64,000 bases of DNA. Origin: Lithodes maja. Lineage: Eukaryota > Arthropoda > Malacostraca > Decapoda > Lithodidae. Position 1 is the first letter of the stretch. Each line of letters begins with the position of its first letter. The DNA lies in contig JBAKBP010006583.1 in NCBI GenBank assembly GCA_037953745.1, forward strand, positions 44,907-108,906. The letters are read 5' to 3'. Positions 9,605-19,349 of this stretch are shown in pieces. The notes under the pieces are model-generated. The model made no database searches. It was not told the origin of the DNA and saw only the letters and a program-made list of their open reading frames with translations. The position numbers and the translations under genes are program-made.

Positions 9605-12600
9605 TCAAAAACCATGCGTGAGCCTGGTGTGGCCGAGCCGAAGACGGGCTAGAGCGGTCTCCCATCGACGATTGCGATGAGAGGAAGACTTCCAAGGTTT
9701 GACAGAACGCAGTTTGACATCAGACACCCTCATGGAGGTCCACTCGTCCTGCCAGCGCTGACGTAGTAATTGAGTAATATGCGGGAAGTAATCAGATGCA
9801 GGAATACGCCGTGGCACGAGTCGGTTAGAGGTAATAGCAGAGCGGGCGAAAAAATAAACTCGCTCATTGCCAGGCACTCCAACATGACTCGGGACCCAAC
9901 AGAAAGACAGGGACTTTAATTTAGTAGCAATGCGGAACAACCATTCTTGAATCTCCAGCACTAAGGGGTTAACAGCGGGAAGAGACTGAATACTCTGAAG
10001 AGCACTAAGGGAGTCACTAAAAATTACAAAGGTATGCAGGTGTGAACAAAAAATAGTACGTAGGGCAAATAAAATAGCAAATAACTCGGCCGTAAAGACA
10101 CTAGCACATGATTGGATGTGACGTTGGAAGGTCCGGTCCGGGAACACAACCGCAAACCCTGTACCGGCGGAGGTCTTGGAACCATCAGTGTACACTGGAA
10201 CGGCTGAAGAGTGGCGTAGCAGATGTTCCGTAAACTGAGCATAAAGCAACTGTGGGGTTGAAGAGGCCTTAGAGGGGGGGAGGGCAGCTGTACAAACGGT
10301 AGGGCGAGGGAGTAGCCATGGGGGGAACTCCGACTGTCGGAGGGGTAGCACCGATGGAATGGGAAAAGAGAAGGAGGCCAGTAAAGCAGAGACCTGACCG
10401 GGGAACGAAGTAGCAGACACTGATGGGGCTAAGCCGCAAGCCGTGGGAGGAAAACCAGCCGAACTGTGTTGCAAAAGGCGAAGATGACATCGAAGGGTCA
10501 GTTTATCCCGCCTGGATGATAGCGGTGGGACACCCGACTCAGCATAAAGGCTAATAACAGGAGTAGAGCGAAAAGCCCCTAGCGACAAGCGCAGACCGTG
10601 ATGGTGAAGGGAGTCTAGGCGCTTAAGGTTTGTACGCGCAGCGGAGGCATATACCTGGCAGCCATAATCGATCTTGGAGAGAATAAGCGTTGTATGGAGG
10701 CGCAGAAGAGTCGTCCGGTCCGCACCCCAAGACAAGTGGCTAAGGGTTTGTAAGAGTTGAAGCCGTCGGGTGGTGGAGGTCAGTAACGAAGTAATGTGCG
10801 GGTACCATGTCAACCGAGTATCGAAAATGAGACCCAAGAATGGAGCTGAGGACCTGTAAGGCAGAGGGCGGTTATACAACGTAAGAACAGGATGCGGGAC
10901 TGTATGGCGTTTTGTGAAGACGACGGCACAAGATTTCGAGGGCGAAAACCGAAAACCATGGGCCGTAGCCCACTGCGCAGCTGCATCAATGGCCCGCTGC
11001 ATGAGATGTTGTAGGGCAGCGATATCCAAACCCACAGCGTAAATAGCGAAGTCGTCCACATACAAAGAAGCACGGACACCAAGAGGGAGGGAAGAAATAA
11101 TACCATTAATAGCTAGGATAAAAAGGATGGTACTAAGAACACAACCCTGTGGGACACCGTCGTGTTGGGGGTATGTTCGTGAGAATGTATTCTGAAGCTT
11201 GACTCGGAAAGTACGATCACGGAGAAAGTTCTGCAAGAATACCGCCATGTTGCCAGACACACCAGAACGTAAAAGGGTACGAAGGATGTTGTATTTCCAG
11301 GCAGTATCATACGCTTTTTCAAGATCGAAGAATACAGCTAAAACCGACTTAGTGTCCGAAAAGGCATCGCGGATAGAAGTCGCCAATCTCAATAATGGGT
11401 CCAAAGTACTACGGCCCTTGCGAAAGCCATATTGAAAAGGTGACAGGATGCTTCTTGATTCCAGGAGCCACATTAAGCGGGAGTGAACCATGCGTTCTAA
11501 TAATTTGCCGACACAACTGACCAGGGCAATGGGACGGTAATCTGCTGGTGCATGGCCCGACTTACCCGGCTTAAGGAATGGGAGAAGGATGGCATGTCTC
11601 CACCCAGCCGGAAAAAAGCCTGTGGACCACAGACGGTTGTAGATGGACAAGAGAAAGCCAAGCGCAGGTGGAGATAAGTGCTTCAGCATCAAGTAATGGA
11701 CACCGTCAGGGCCTTCACATGTATCCTTACAGGCTCCCAGGCTAGACTCAAGCTCAGCCCGGGAGAAGGGGGCATTGAAAAACTGATCAGATGATAAGGC
11801 GAAGTCAAGTCGCCTAAGTTCAGAACGGCGTTTATGCATCTGGAAGGAGGGCGGGAGATGGGAGCCAGTGCTAACATCACTGAAATGTTGTCCCAACATA
11901 TTGGCCACCAGAGACGGATCGCCCACAATGCCAGTGTTGGTATGGAGGACAGGGGCCGGCGTAGGCGCATGTTTCCCTGCAATCTTCCTGACGCGAGCCC
12001 AGACTTGCGGAACAGGTGTATCTGCGTTGATAGTAGAGGCATACGACATCCAGCTAGATTTTTTAGCAGAGCGGATTGTACGACGGAAGACGGCATTAGC
12101 CTGTTTGAAAAGAGTATACGCATCCCGCTCATATGGAGAGCCTTTTTTCCGACGGAAACTCTTCCACTTGGCTCTTTTATTGCGTAAAGCCGAAGTGCAC
12201 TGAGCAGTCCACCACGGTACACACTTAGAAGACATACTCCGAGTGGTGCGTGGAATACAAGTATAGGCAGCATGGAGCACAAACATCAGGAAACTGGTAA
12301 GCATGGCATCAGGGTCCGGGAAAGCAGGGGTCGGATTAGACGGAACGGCGAGATCAGCGAAAGATGTCCAGTCGGCACGATCGAAACACCAACGGGGAGG
12401 GCGTGGCACTGGGGAGTAAGACGTAGGGGAGAGGACAATCGGGAAGTGGTCAGTCGCACAGTAATCATTAAAGACCTTCCAAGTAAAATCCAAGGATAGT
12501 GTAGGGGAACACAGAGACAAGTCAATACATGAGAAGGTACGGGTGCCGCTATCAAAATGCGTAGAGGAACCAGTGTTTAAAAGAAATAAATCGTGTGTAC

Positions 12601-13048
12601 GAATCAGAGCCTCAAGGGAACGACCCCGTGTATTAACGGTAGAGTCACCCCACAGGGAATGCCTGCAATTAAAATCCCCTAAAAGGAGGAAAGGTGGAGG
12701 TAATAGAGAAAGGATCCTGTTTAATTCTGGAACATCGAGCGGGATCGAGGGGGAAAGGTATATGGAAACTACTGTAAGCCAGCGGGAAAGGAACACTCTG
12801 GCAAGCGTGCATTTAAGAGAGGTACGGATAGTTAACTGAGACACTGGGACATCAAGATGTACGAGGAGGCAAGTAGCATACTGGGAATGGGGAGAACTTA
12901 TATAGGAGTAAAAAGGTATTGGGGAGGGGGCATTAGATAAACGCGATTCTTGTAAACTAATAACAAGTGGGCTAAACCTAGAGATAAGGTAACGAAGATC
13001 AACACGATGTGCTGCAAAACTACGAATGTTCCATTGTAAAATGGACAT
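9605..13048 (-). CDS. LINE ORF2: APE endonuclease, reverse transcriptase, RNase H
   Basis: ORF2 would nick target DNA, reverse-transcribe the element RNA and degrade the RNA strand. The open frame reaches back to 13141, but the ATG at 13048 is preferred because it precedes ILQWNIR, the conserved start of APE endonucleases. Residue numbers from 13141: endonuclease about 33-255 with a GDFN motif and late TDHFP; RT core about 500-760 with the catalytic YVDD at 694-697; RNase H about 980-1110 with YTDGS at 984. The frame ends at a TGA near 9605 just after LTHGF. The expected C-terminal Cys/His knuckle (CPCC then H and C) continues in another frame at about 9610-9375. A one-base loss in a T run would explain the break. 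RNase H separates it from CR1 and RTE. Confidence 0.9.
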   Translation of the reverse strand: MSILQWNIRSFAAHRVDLRYLISRFSPLVISLQESRLSNAPSPIPFYSYISSPHSQYATCLLVHLDVPVSQLTIRTSLKCTLARVFLSRWLTVVSIYLSPSIPLDVPELNRILSLLPPPFLLLGDFNCRHSLWGDSTVNTRGRSLEALIRTHDLFLLNTGSSTHFDSGTRTFSCIDLSLCSPTLSLDFTWKVFNDYCATDHFPIVLSPTSYSPVPRPPRWCFDRADWTSFADLAVPSNPTPAFPDPDAMLTSFLMFVLHAAYTCIPRTTRSMSSKCVPWWTAQCTSALRNKRAKWKSFRRKKGSPYERDAYTLFKQANAVFRRTIRSAKKSSWMSYASTINADTPVPQVWARVRKIAGKHAPTPAPVLHTNTGIVGDPSLVANMLGQHFSDVSTGSHLPPSFQMHKRRSELRRLDFALSSDQFFNAPFSRAELESSLGACKDTCEGPDGVHYLMLKHLSPPALGFLLSIYNRLWSTGFFPAGWRHAILLPFLKPGKSGHAPADYRPIALVSCVGKLLERMVHSRLMWLLESRSILSPFQYGFRKGRSTLDPLLRLATSIRDAFSDTKSVLAVFFDLEKAYDTAWKYNILRTLLRSGVSGNMAVFLQNFLRDRTFRVKLQNTFSRTYPQHDGVPQGCVLSTILFILAINGIISSLPLGVRASLYVDDFAIYAVGLDIAALQHLMQRAIDAAAQWATAHGFRFSPSKSCAVVFTKRHTVPHPVLTLYNRPLPYRSSAPFLGLIFDTRLTWYPHITSLLTSTTRRLQLLQTLSHLSWGADRTTLLRLHTTLILSKIDYGCQVYASAARTNLKRLDSLHHHGLRLSLGAFRSTPVISLYAESGVPPLSSRRDKLTLRCHLRLLQHSSAGFPPTACGLAPSVSATSFPGQVSALLASFSFPIPSVLPLRQSEFPPWLLPRPTVCTAALPPSKASSTPQLLYAQFTEHLLRHSSAVPVYTDGSKTSAGTGFAVVFPDRTFQRHIQSCASVFTAELFAILFALRTIFCSHLHTFVIFSDSLSALQSIQSLPAVNPLVLEIQEWLFRIATKLKSLSFCWVPSHVGVPGNERVYFFARSAITSNRLVPRRIPASDYFPHITQLLRQRWQDEWTSMRVSDVKLRSVKPWKSSSHRNRRWETALARLRLGHTRLTHGF

Positions 13049-13246
13049 TATAAAGACAAAAAAGATTAAAAAGAAGACGCGTACAAGAGGGAAGAAAAGA
13101 CGTACACTATATACAACATATTTACAAAATACAGGTAACACCGTGGGTGGAAAATATAGCCAAGAGAGGCTAACGATGGGAAATAAGAGCAGGAATTGGA
13201 GAAGACGTTGAAGGGGAAGACTGGAAACCGGGGGGCATAGGGAGGT

Positions 13247-15589
13247 CTAACAGAGAAAGAGGAGAGGAAGGAGGAGGGCCGGAAGAGGGAGGAAGGACGG
13301 ACGGCGGGTGGGAAGAGAAGGAGGGGGTAAGGGCAGGAGAAGGAAGAGGGGGAGGGTCAGGAGGAGGAAGAGGAGGGGGGCCCGGAGGAAGGCCAGAAGG
13401 GGGAGTGGAGGAAGAGGACGGGGCAGGGGAAGGCGGGAGAGGGGAAGGCGGGAGAGGGGTAGGGGGGAGAGAAGAGGGGTAGGATGAACTTCGGCGTGAA
13501 CAGTAGAAGGTGGTGGGTGGGAAGAACGGATAAATTCGTCAATCTGAGGTAGGGTTTCGTAGGAGAAATCTAGGGATGCAGGGACGGGAGGAGGAGGAGA
13601 CTGGACGGAGAGAGGAGAAAGGGAAACAGAAGGAGAAGGAGGCGACTTCTTCTTTTTCTCGCAGGGACTTGAGCACCGCACATCACGGAGACCACCCTTA
13701 CGTTTAAAAGAGGAAGCGGGCGAGGAAGAACGGAGCACAGGAGCCCGTTTGGTAGAGGAGAAGGGAAGTTTAGAGCGAGTAGGAGATTTGGGGCGACTAG
13801 AAGAGGAAGATGACGGAGAACGGGGGGGAGGCTTGGAACGGTGAGAGCGTGGAGGGAGACTAGAAGAGGAGGAACAAGGAAGAGAGCAAGAGGAAGGGGC
13901 AGAAGTAGGAGAAGGACTGAGAACAGAGAAAGTGTTAGACAAAGGGACAGAAAAGGAAGAGACGGAAGGACGAACGGAGGAGACTGAAGAGGAGGAAGGA
14001 GAAAATCCAGGAGAAGCACCGGTAGAAGGAAGGGAGGCAGATGACGAAACTGGTGCGACCGGGGGGACGGAGGGAGCGGAGGCGGTGGAAGGAACCGAGG
14101 AACCAGAAAAAGGGGGGGGCGTGGTAGAGGGAGGCAAAGAAGAGGAGGGAGGAGACAGAGTCTTGGAAAATGACTGAGGGGTGAAGCCCAAGCGACGAGC
14201 CTCTTGGCGGGCTGCGGTGAGCGTAAGGCCGTGTCTCGCTTTGAGGACAGCAACCTCAGACTCGAACAGATGAACGGGGCAAATCTTAGAGTCGGCCGAA
14301 TGAGACCCGCGGCAATTAAGGCAGAACTGGGACGTTGACTGACATTCGCCAACGGCATGTCCGGACTGCGCACAGCGCGGGCAGAGTGGGCTCTCAGCGG
14401 CTGTACGGCAGAACTTAGCCGGGTGGCCGAAACGCCAGCAGCTGCGACACTGGAGTGGACGGGGAAGAGACGCAGTCACAGGGAGGCGAGTACCACCGAC
14501 AATAACATAGGCAGGAAGGGAAAGTCCATCAAAAGAGATCTTGGCAATGTTAGCGGGATGGCGGCGAAGGTCGCGAGGAGGGATAGTGTAGCACACCACA
14601 CTAACCACCTTGTGGTCTTGAGCGACAACGATGTCCTTGACGAGGTCGGCGCAATCCGCGAAAGGACGACCCCCGAGACGGATGGAAGCGGGGATCAGGA
14701 CAGTCCCTGTACAGGAGTTGAGTCGTTGATCTTTTTGAGCCGGGATGGGGGTGCCAGAACAATCGACGAAAGAGGACATAGCAGTAGCCTGAAGTTCGTT
14801 TTGGACGGTAACAAGACGGGAGGCATCATGGCGGGAGTGGAAGGTGACGTCCTTTCCCACCTGTTGAAGGAGACGCAGGTGGAAGAGGAGGTCATCACCG
14901 GCTAGAGGCGCAGAAGCAGGGATGGAGAAAAACTTAGTAAAGGAAGGAGGTGCAAAGAGAGAGGACATAGGGAGGACCGAGGAGCGAGGACGAGAAGAGG
15001 ACGAAACTGGAGAAGAAGAGGAAAGAGAACGAGGGAGGGAGGGCAGAAAAGGGTCGAGGGTGACAAGACTAGAGGGAGAAGAGGAAGAAGAGGAAGACGC
15101 AGAAATAACTACAGGAGAGGAGATGAAATCCTGGGTAGTGGAGGGCGGAGAAAGACGTGACGAAGACGGAAGGGTAGGAGAAGGATTCGGAACGGTAATG
15201 GACGAGAGGGACGAGCGACGACCGAGGGATAGTTCAGCGGGCCGGTCGAGAGCACCCAAAACCATCCCCGACTCACCGTGCTCCCGCGGTGAACCGGACT
15301 GACAGCCAGACAACAGACCCCCAAGTGGCAGGCTGCATGCCACAAGGGGCTCACTCACCGGAACCCCTAAAGCAGAAGCCATAAACAGGGAAGAACAGGG
15401 AAAAAAGCATAAGTCGTCACCATAGCAAGAGAAAAGGGGGTAAAGCATGGAAGAAGATACTGCGGTTACCAGGTGCCCCTGGCAACGAAAGGGAGAAAGA
15501 CCTCCGCAGGGCCACGAAACCCAGAATGCGGCCAATTGAGATGGGACAGGTCTCGGCTTTGAGCAAGGGACCTTGTACAACCCGGGCAT
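13247..15589 (-). CDS. LINE ORF1: Gag-like nucleic-acid-binding protein with three CCHC knuckles
   Basis: This 780-codon open ORF lies directly upstream of ORF2 on the same strand. Family role: ORF1 proteins bind element RNA and act as nucleic-acid chaperones in the transposition particle. The middle of the protein has three zinc knuckles, CRSCWRFGHPAKFC, CPRCAQSGHAVGEC and a variant CLNCRGSHSADSKIC, a triple seen in I, Jockey and R1 elements. A conserved-looking helical segment (VAVLKARHGLTLTAARQEA) follows. Both ends are very Ser/Pro-rich and probably disordered. The long antisense ORFs rich in Glu/Gly here are shadows of this composition. No internal stop is present. The start at 15589 is simply the first ATG. 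Confidence 0.85.
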   Translation of the reverse strand: MPGLYKVPCSKPRPVPSQLAAFWVSWPCGGLSPFRCQGHLVTAVSSSMLYPLFSCYGDDLCFFPCSSLFMASALGVPVSEPLVACSLPLGGLLSGCQSGSPREHGESGMVLGALDRPAELSLGRRSSLSSITVPNPSPTLPSSSRLSPPSTTQDFISSPVVISASSSSSSSPSSLVTLDPFLPSLPRSLSSSSPVSSSSRPRSSVLPMSSLFAPPSFTKFFSIPASAPLAGDDLLFHLRLLQQVGKDVTFHSRHDASRLVTVQNELQATAMSSFVDCSGTPIPAQKDQRLNSCTGTVLIPASIRLGGRPFADCADLVKDIVVAQDHKVVSVVCYTIPPRDLRRHPANIAKISFDGLSLPAYVIVGGTRLPVTASLPRPLQCRSCWRFGHPAKFCRTAAESPLCPRCAQSGHAVGECQSTSQFCLNCRGSHSADSKICPVHLFESEVAVLKARHGLTLTAARQEARRLGFTPQSFSKTLSPPSSSLPPSTTPPPFSGSSVPSTASAPSVPPVAPVSSSASLPSTGASPGFSPSSSSVSSVRPSVSSFSVPLSNTFSVLSPSPTSAPSSCSLPCSSSSSLPPRSHRSKPPPRSPSSSSSSRPKSPTRSKLPFSSTKRAPVLRSSSPASSFKRKGGLRDVRCSSPCEKKKKSPPSPSVSLSPLSVQSPPPPVPASLDFSYETLPQIDEFIRSSHPPPSTVHAEVHPTPLLSPLPLSRLPLSRLPLPRPLPPLPLLAFLRAPLLFLLLTLPLFLLLPLPPPSLPTRRPSFLPLPALLLPLLFLC

Positions 15590-15959
15590 TTGTCCTGCAG
15601 CTTTGTCCCACGGAGAACGGGGCCGGCGTAGTCACCTGACACACTCACTGGGAAGAGCGAAGAGAGTCAGAAACCCCAAAGCAACCCTATAGTGCCTATC
15701 CTCCAGCAACGAGCCTTGCGAGCCCTGGCCGGCAGCACCTGTCGCCAGGTGGACTCTGCCAACTCAGCAGTGATCAGAGACACCAAGGCAAAGCCCTAAG
15801 GAAACTAGAACCTCCGAAGCAGTTAAAGAGAAAGGAAGGAAGCAAACAGGGAAGTCAACCGGAAGGGAAGGGAGGGACGGGACCACAAAAGTTCAAGGGT
15901 GGGAGACCGGCCTCGGATGGCAGCCCCAGGAGAAAGCGGAAGAGGGAAAAACGAAAACT
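15590..15959 (-). other. probable LINE 5' UTR and junction with RTE-like element
   Basis: GC-richer than the AT-rich single-copy stretches elsewhere, with no conserved protein. By position it should hold the internal promoter of the I-type LINE. The exact 5' end could not be fixed because no target-site duplication is evident. Confidence 0.4.
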
Positions 15960-17877
15960 AGAAAGGAGAAAGAAAAGGACATGACAAAATTAGTTGGAGG
16001 TGATAGGGAGAGCGGCCAAGAACCTTGGCCGCCCCACCTACAAGCCCGGAAGCCCCCAAACGGCGGCAACGAGTCATGTGGCAAGGGGGTTCCCATACCA
16101 TAGGTGGTCTTCCACTACTAGCGGTTCCACTCACCTGACTCCCATATATCTTTCTTGGCATTCTGTCTTCATCCATTCTCTGAACATGACCATACCACCT
16201 CAAAGTACTTCTCTTTATCCACTCAACCACACCACAATCAATGCCCAAAGCCTGCTCTTCCATTCCAAAGGACTCGTACACTTCCCTATTACTTGGCCCA
16301 TCTAGCCTATTCATGCCAGCTGCCATTCTGAAAAAGCTCATCTCCACAGCTCTTAGTTTGAAGAGGTCCTCGTCACTTGCCGTCCATGTCTCGCTTCCAT
16401 ACGCAAGTGTTGGGAGCAGCACACTGTTTCTCAGTGACTTTTTTACTTCCTGGCTAACCATTCTTCCTTTGAGAATACTATCAAGTTCTCCAATCACTTT
16501 TCTCCCTTGCATTTTTCTCTCTTTTATCTCACTCTCCATTTTACCATATTTGCATAGTACAGCTCCCAAATACTTGAAACTTTCAACCTCTTCTAGTACT
16601 TCATTTTTCAATTTTATTTTACAACTTTTCTTGTGTTCTTTCTTGATTCTATATTTTTCCTTAAAATCTATAGTTTCATGCATTCTTCTCTCAAACACCA
16701 TTACCTTACATTTCCCTACATTGACCTTTAACTTTCTCTTTTCACATACCCTGTCAAAGTCGGTGACCACTCTCTGAAGTTCTTCAGCATTTTCCGCCAA
16801 CAGGACTGCATCGTCCGCATATAGGCATGTTAAAATCTTCCATGTTCTTCCCTCTGATTCCAGTCTAGCTCCCACACCCATTGATACAGCCCTACATTCC
16901 CTAATCACTCCATCCATGTATATAATGAACAACCAAGCTGACATGACACATCCCTGTCTTACACCTACATTGACCTCAAAACTTTCACTTAACTTATCCC
17001 CTACCTTCACATTTGCCATTGCATTCCTATAACAAGATTTTACTGCCATTAGCAACTTTCCTCCCACACCATATACTGTTAACACATCCCACAGGCCCTC
17101 CCAGTCAACTTTGTCGTAGGCTTTTTCCAAATCCATGAATGCTGCATAGAGTTTTCTGTTTTTGGCCAGATACTTCTCTACCAACAATCGCATTGAGGCT
17201 ATCTGGTCAACGCAGCCCCTGCCCTTTCTGAAACCTCCCTGTTCCTCGCCTATTTTGTCATCCGTTATCTTCTGTAGCCTCTGTGTTACTACTCTTACGT
17301 GTACCTTTCCAGGTATGCTAAGCAAGCTAATTCCCCTATAATTCTTACACTCTTCTTTACTACCCTTCCCTTTGTACAAGGGTACTATCACTGCTTTCCT
17401 CCAGTCCTCTGGTACACTTTCCTTTTCCCATGCTAATTTACATAACCTATGCATTATGTCAACAGCTTCTTCTCCTCCATATCTCAGCATTTCACCTGGG
17501 ATGTTATCTACTCCAGCAGCTTTGCCCATTTTAAGTCTATTGATTGCTTCTTTTACTTCTTCTCTGCTTATCTGGCTTTCAACTACCCTGTTTATTCTAC
17601 CTCTCTCCATTCCTATGGATGAGATCTTTGCCTTCCCCCTACTCTTTACAGCTAAGCTACTAAAATGATCTTTCCATACTTTCACCACACCATCACCCTC
17701 TACCACTTCCCCATTAATGTCCCTCATCCTACCACCTGAGACACTCTCAGTCTTCTTCCCTCTGGCTTCTTTCACAGCTCTGTAGTATGCTTTCCTGTCA
17801 TTCAGAAACTGTTCACTAATCTTTCTCCCATATGCCTCATCTGTCTTCCTTTTAGAGTCTTGTATCGCCCTCTTCAC
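15958..17877 (-). CDS. RTE-like reverse transcriptase ORF, partial
   Basis: 639 codons are open. Visible RT blocks in order: KAAGVDNIPGEML, WRKAVIVPLYKGKG, NYRGISLLSIPGK, QGGFRKGRGCVDQI, FMDLEKAYDKVDW, VRQGCVMSAWLF and the catalytic YADD at residues 353-356. The C-terminal part has YLGAVL, LAYGSETWT and RWYGHVQRM. This is a LINE replication enzyme. The first ATG lies inside the original protein, which continued upstream into the endonuclease now lost. The last 30 or so residues may read into flanking DNA. It is open but truncated, so not autonomous. Confidence 0.85.
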   Translation of the reverse strand: MKRAIQDSKRKTDEAYGRKISEQFLNDRKAYYRAVKEARGKKTESVSGGRMRDINGEVVEGDGVVKVWKDHFSSLAVKSRGKAKISSIGMERGRINRVVESQISREEVKEAINRLKMGKAAGVDNIPGEMLRYGGEEAVDIMHRLCKLAWEKESVPEDWRKAVIVPLYKGKGSKEECKNYRGISLLSIPGKVHVRVVTQRLQKITDDKIGEEQGGFRKGRGCVDQIASMRLLVEKYLAKNRKLYAAFMDLEKAYDKVDWEGLWDVLTVYGVGGKLLMAVKSCYRNAMANVKVGDKLSESFEVNVGVRQGCVMSAWLFIIYMDGVIRECRAVSMGVGARLESEGRTWKILTCLYADDAVLLAENAEELQRVVTDFDRVCEKRKLKVNVGKCKVMVFERRMHETIDFKEKYRIKKEHKKSCKIKLKNEVLEEVESFKYLGAVLCKYGKMESEIKERKMQGRKVIGELDSILKGRMVSQEVKKSLRNSVLLPTLAYGSETWTASDEDLFKLRAVEMSFFRMAAGMNRLDGPSNREVYESFGMEEQALGIDCGVVEWIKRSTLRWYGHVQRMDEDRMPRKIYGSQVSGTASSGRPPMVWEPPCHMTRCRRLGASGLVGGAAKVLGRSPYHLQLILSCPFLSPF

Positions 17878-17959
17878 TCTGTTTCAATTTTTTATATTCT
17901 TCTTTCCTCGCATCTCTAGTTTCTCTAGGTATATTCTTTTGCAGCATACTCTTTCTGAA

Positions 17960-18024
<65 letters not shown>

Positions 18025-18190
18025 CACTATTTCTTCTATCTCTACTAAACCATGCGTTACCTTTCTTCTTCCACATTTTAAAGGTTTTCTTCCCACATAC
18101 TTTCTCAGCTGCTTTAATCATGGAGTCTCTTGTACCTTTCCATACTTCGTCTACAGTATTTCCCAGATCTATCATAACTGTACATATCAT
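15960..18190 (-). mobile_element. 5'-truncated RTE-like LINE
   Basis: The RT ORF at 15958-17877 continues upstream in a second frame to about 18190 with linker sequence (CGKKTFKMWKKKGNAWFSRD), the region between endonuclease and RT. A 62-base A run (T on the plus strand) and a frameshift separate the pieces. The endonuclease is absent. It is related to the copies at 1477 and 5083 but is a different subfamily. Confidence 0.85.
17963..18024 (+). repeat. poly(T) tract of 62 bases
   Basis: An uninterrupted T run lies inside the RTE-like element. On the element's sense strand it is poly(A) and produces an artificial polylysine stretch. It may be an expanded microsatellite, or the tail of a tiny inserted retrocopy; no target-site duplication was seen. 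Confidence 0.9.
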
Positions 18191-18679
18191 AACATAAATG
18201 TATCATGCTGTACACATACTCAATAAAACTATCCAAAACGCTGACAAGAAACACATTCCAAGAGGTAACAGAAAAAGACACAACCCCAACTTCACACCAG
18301 AAATTCAAAACCTCATCAGACAACATGACATACTGAAACACTCCCCAGCACCCCACACACAAGACATCACACAACAAATTCAAGCACTCAACACCCAAAC
18401 TAACAACAAAATACAAGAACAACAAAAACTAAATTGGAATAACTTCCTACAAACACTTGATCACAAAACAAACCCCAAAAAACTCTAAACAGCATCACAC
18501 TTTCCAACAGCAACACAACACAATCACATGCTGCAATCACAACAACAGACTCTACTCCTGCATGTAAACAACAAGCAAATACTCTCATCAATCACTCCTC
18601 ACATGTCAGCCACCTAAAACCTCACAAAGACGACCGACGTGTCATCCGATGTAAGAGACAATTCCCCACAGACCCTGAC

Positions 18680-19246
18680 TATACACCCTTCACCAATCAC
18701 CAGACAAAGCATATCATCAACAATCTCAAGCACTCGCCCGCCTGTGGCCTAGACAACATAAGCAACATACACCTCAGACACCTGGGACCACAAGGCATAC
18801 AAGCACTCACTAACATATCAAACTACAGCTATTCACACAACACAATACCAGACATTTGGAAGCATGGTATCATCATCACATTCCCCAAACCCAACAAAGA
18901 CCCCACGCTACCCTCCTCGCACCGCCCCATCACACTCCTCTGCTCCCCCTCCAAAGTCATGGAACGCCTAGTATTACAACTAATTACACCCGACCTACCC
19001 CTAGCTCCAACACAACATGGCTTTAGACCACTGCACTCCACAAACACTCTTCTCACAGACCGTACACAAAGAGCTTTCGACGGCATCAACTCAGCTAGAC
19101 CACCACACAGATCACTATTAGCCACACTCGACATTAGTAAAGCTTTCGATGCCATCCCCCGCCACAACCTAACAAACAAAATCTACAACACAATCATGCA
19201 CAACAACACAAAAAGGTGGCTGGCCAACTTCCTAGCAGGCAGATAG
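18680..19246 (+). pseudogene. reverse transcriptase N-terminal half of the A/C-rich LINE
   Basis: The frame containing the ATG at 18959 is open upstream to about 18680 and gives RT blocks including IPDIWKHGIIITFPKPNKDP, HRPITLLCSPSKVMERL, QHGFRPLHST and LATLDISKAFDAIP. It breaks just after LANFLAGR at 19246. The rest of RT resumes in the frame of the ORF starting at 19350. The intervening 100 bases still encode the GVPQGSVLSPALF block, so the element is damaged by one or two small lesions. Confidence 0.75.
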
Positions 19247-19349
19247 ATGTGCACACATATCTTTTGCCGGTCAGTCATCTAAAATCAGAAACTTTCCAAA
19301 CGGAGTCCCACAAGGATCCGTCCTATCGCCCGCACTCTTCAATCTGTAC

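Larger units (their letters stand above)
9004..15960 (-). mobile_element. nearly full-length I/Jockey-superfamily LINE
   Basis: Minus-strand order is a 5' region (about 15960-15590), ORF1 (15589-13247), a short spacer, ORF2 (13048 to about 9375), then a 3' UTR ending in TAA repeats at about 9003-9013. Separate ORF1 with three CCHC knuckles, an APE-type endonuclease, RT, an RNase H domain and a TAA-repeat tail together point to the I-type lineage. The 3' UTR is interrupted by the MITE at 9144-9378. The 5' end abuts an RTE-like LINE and is only approximately placed. Confidence 0.85.

Noticed and set aside
13932..15302. Glu/Gly-rich plus-strand ORFs opposite LINE ORF1
   Set aside because: They are antisense shadows of the Ser/Pro-rich ORF1 and match no domain.
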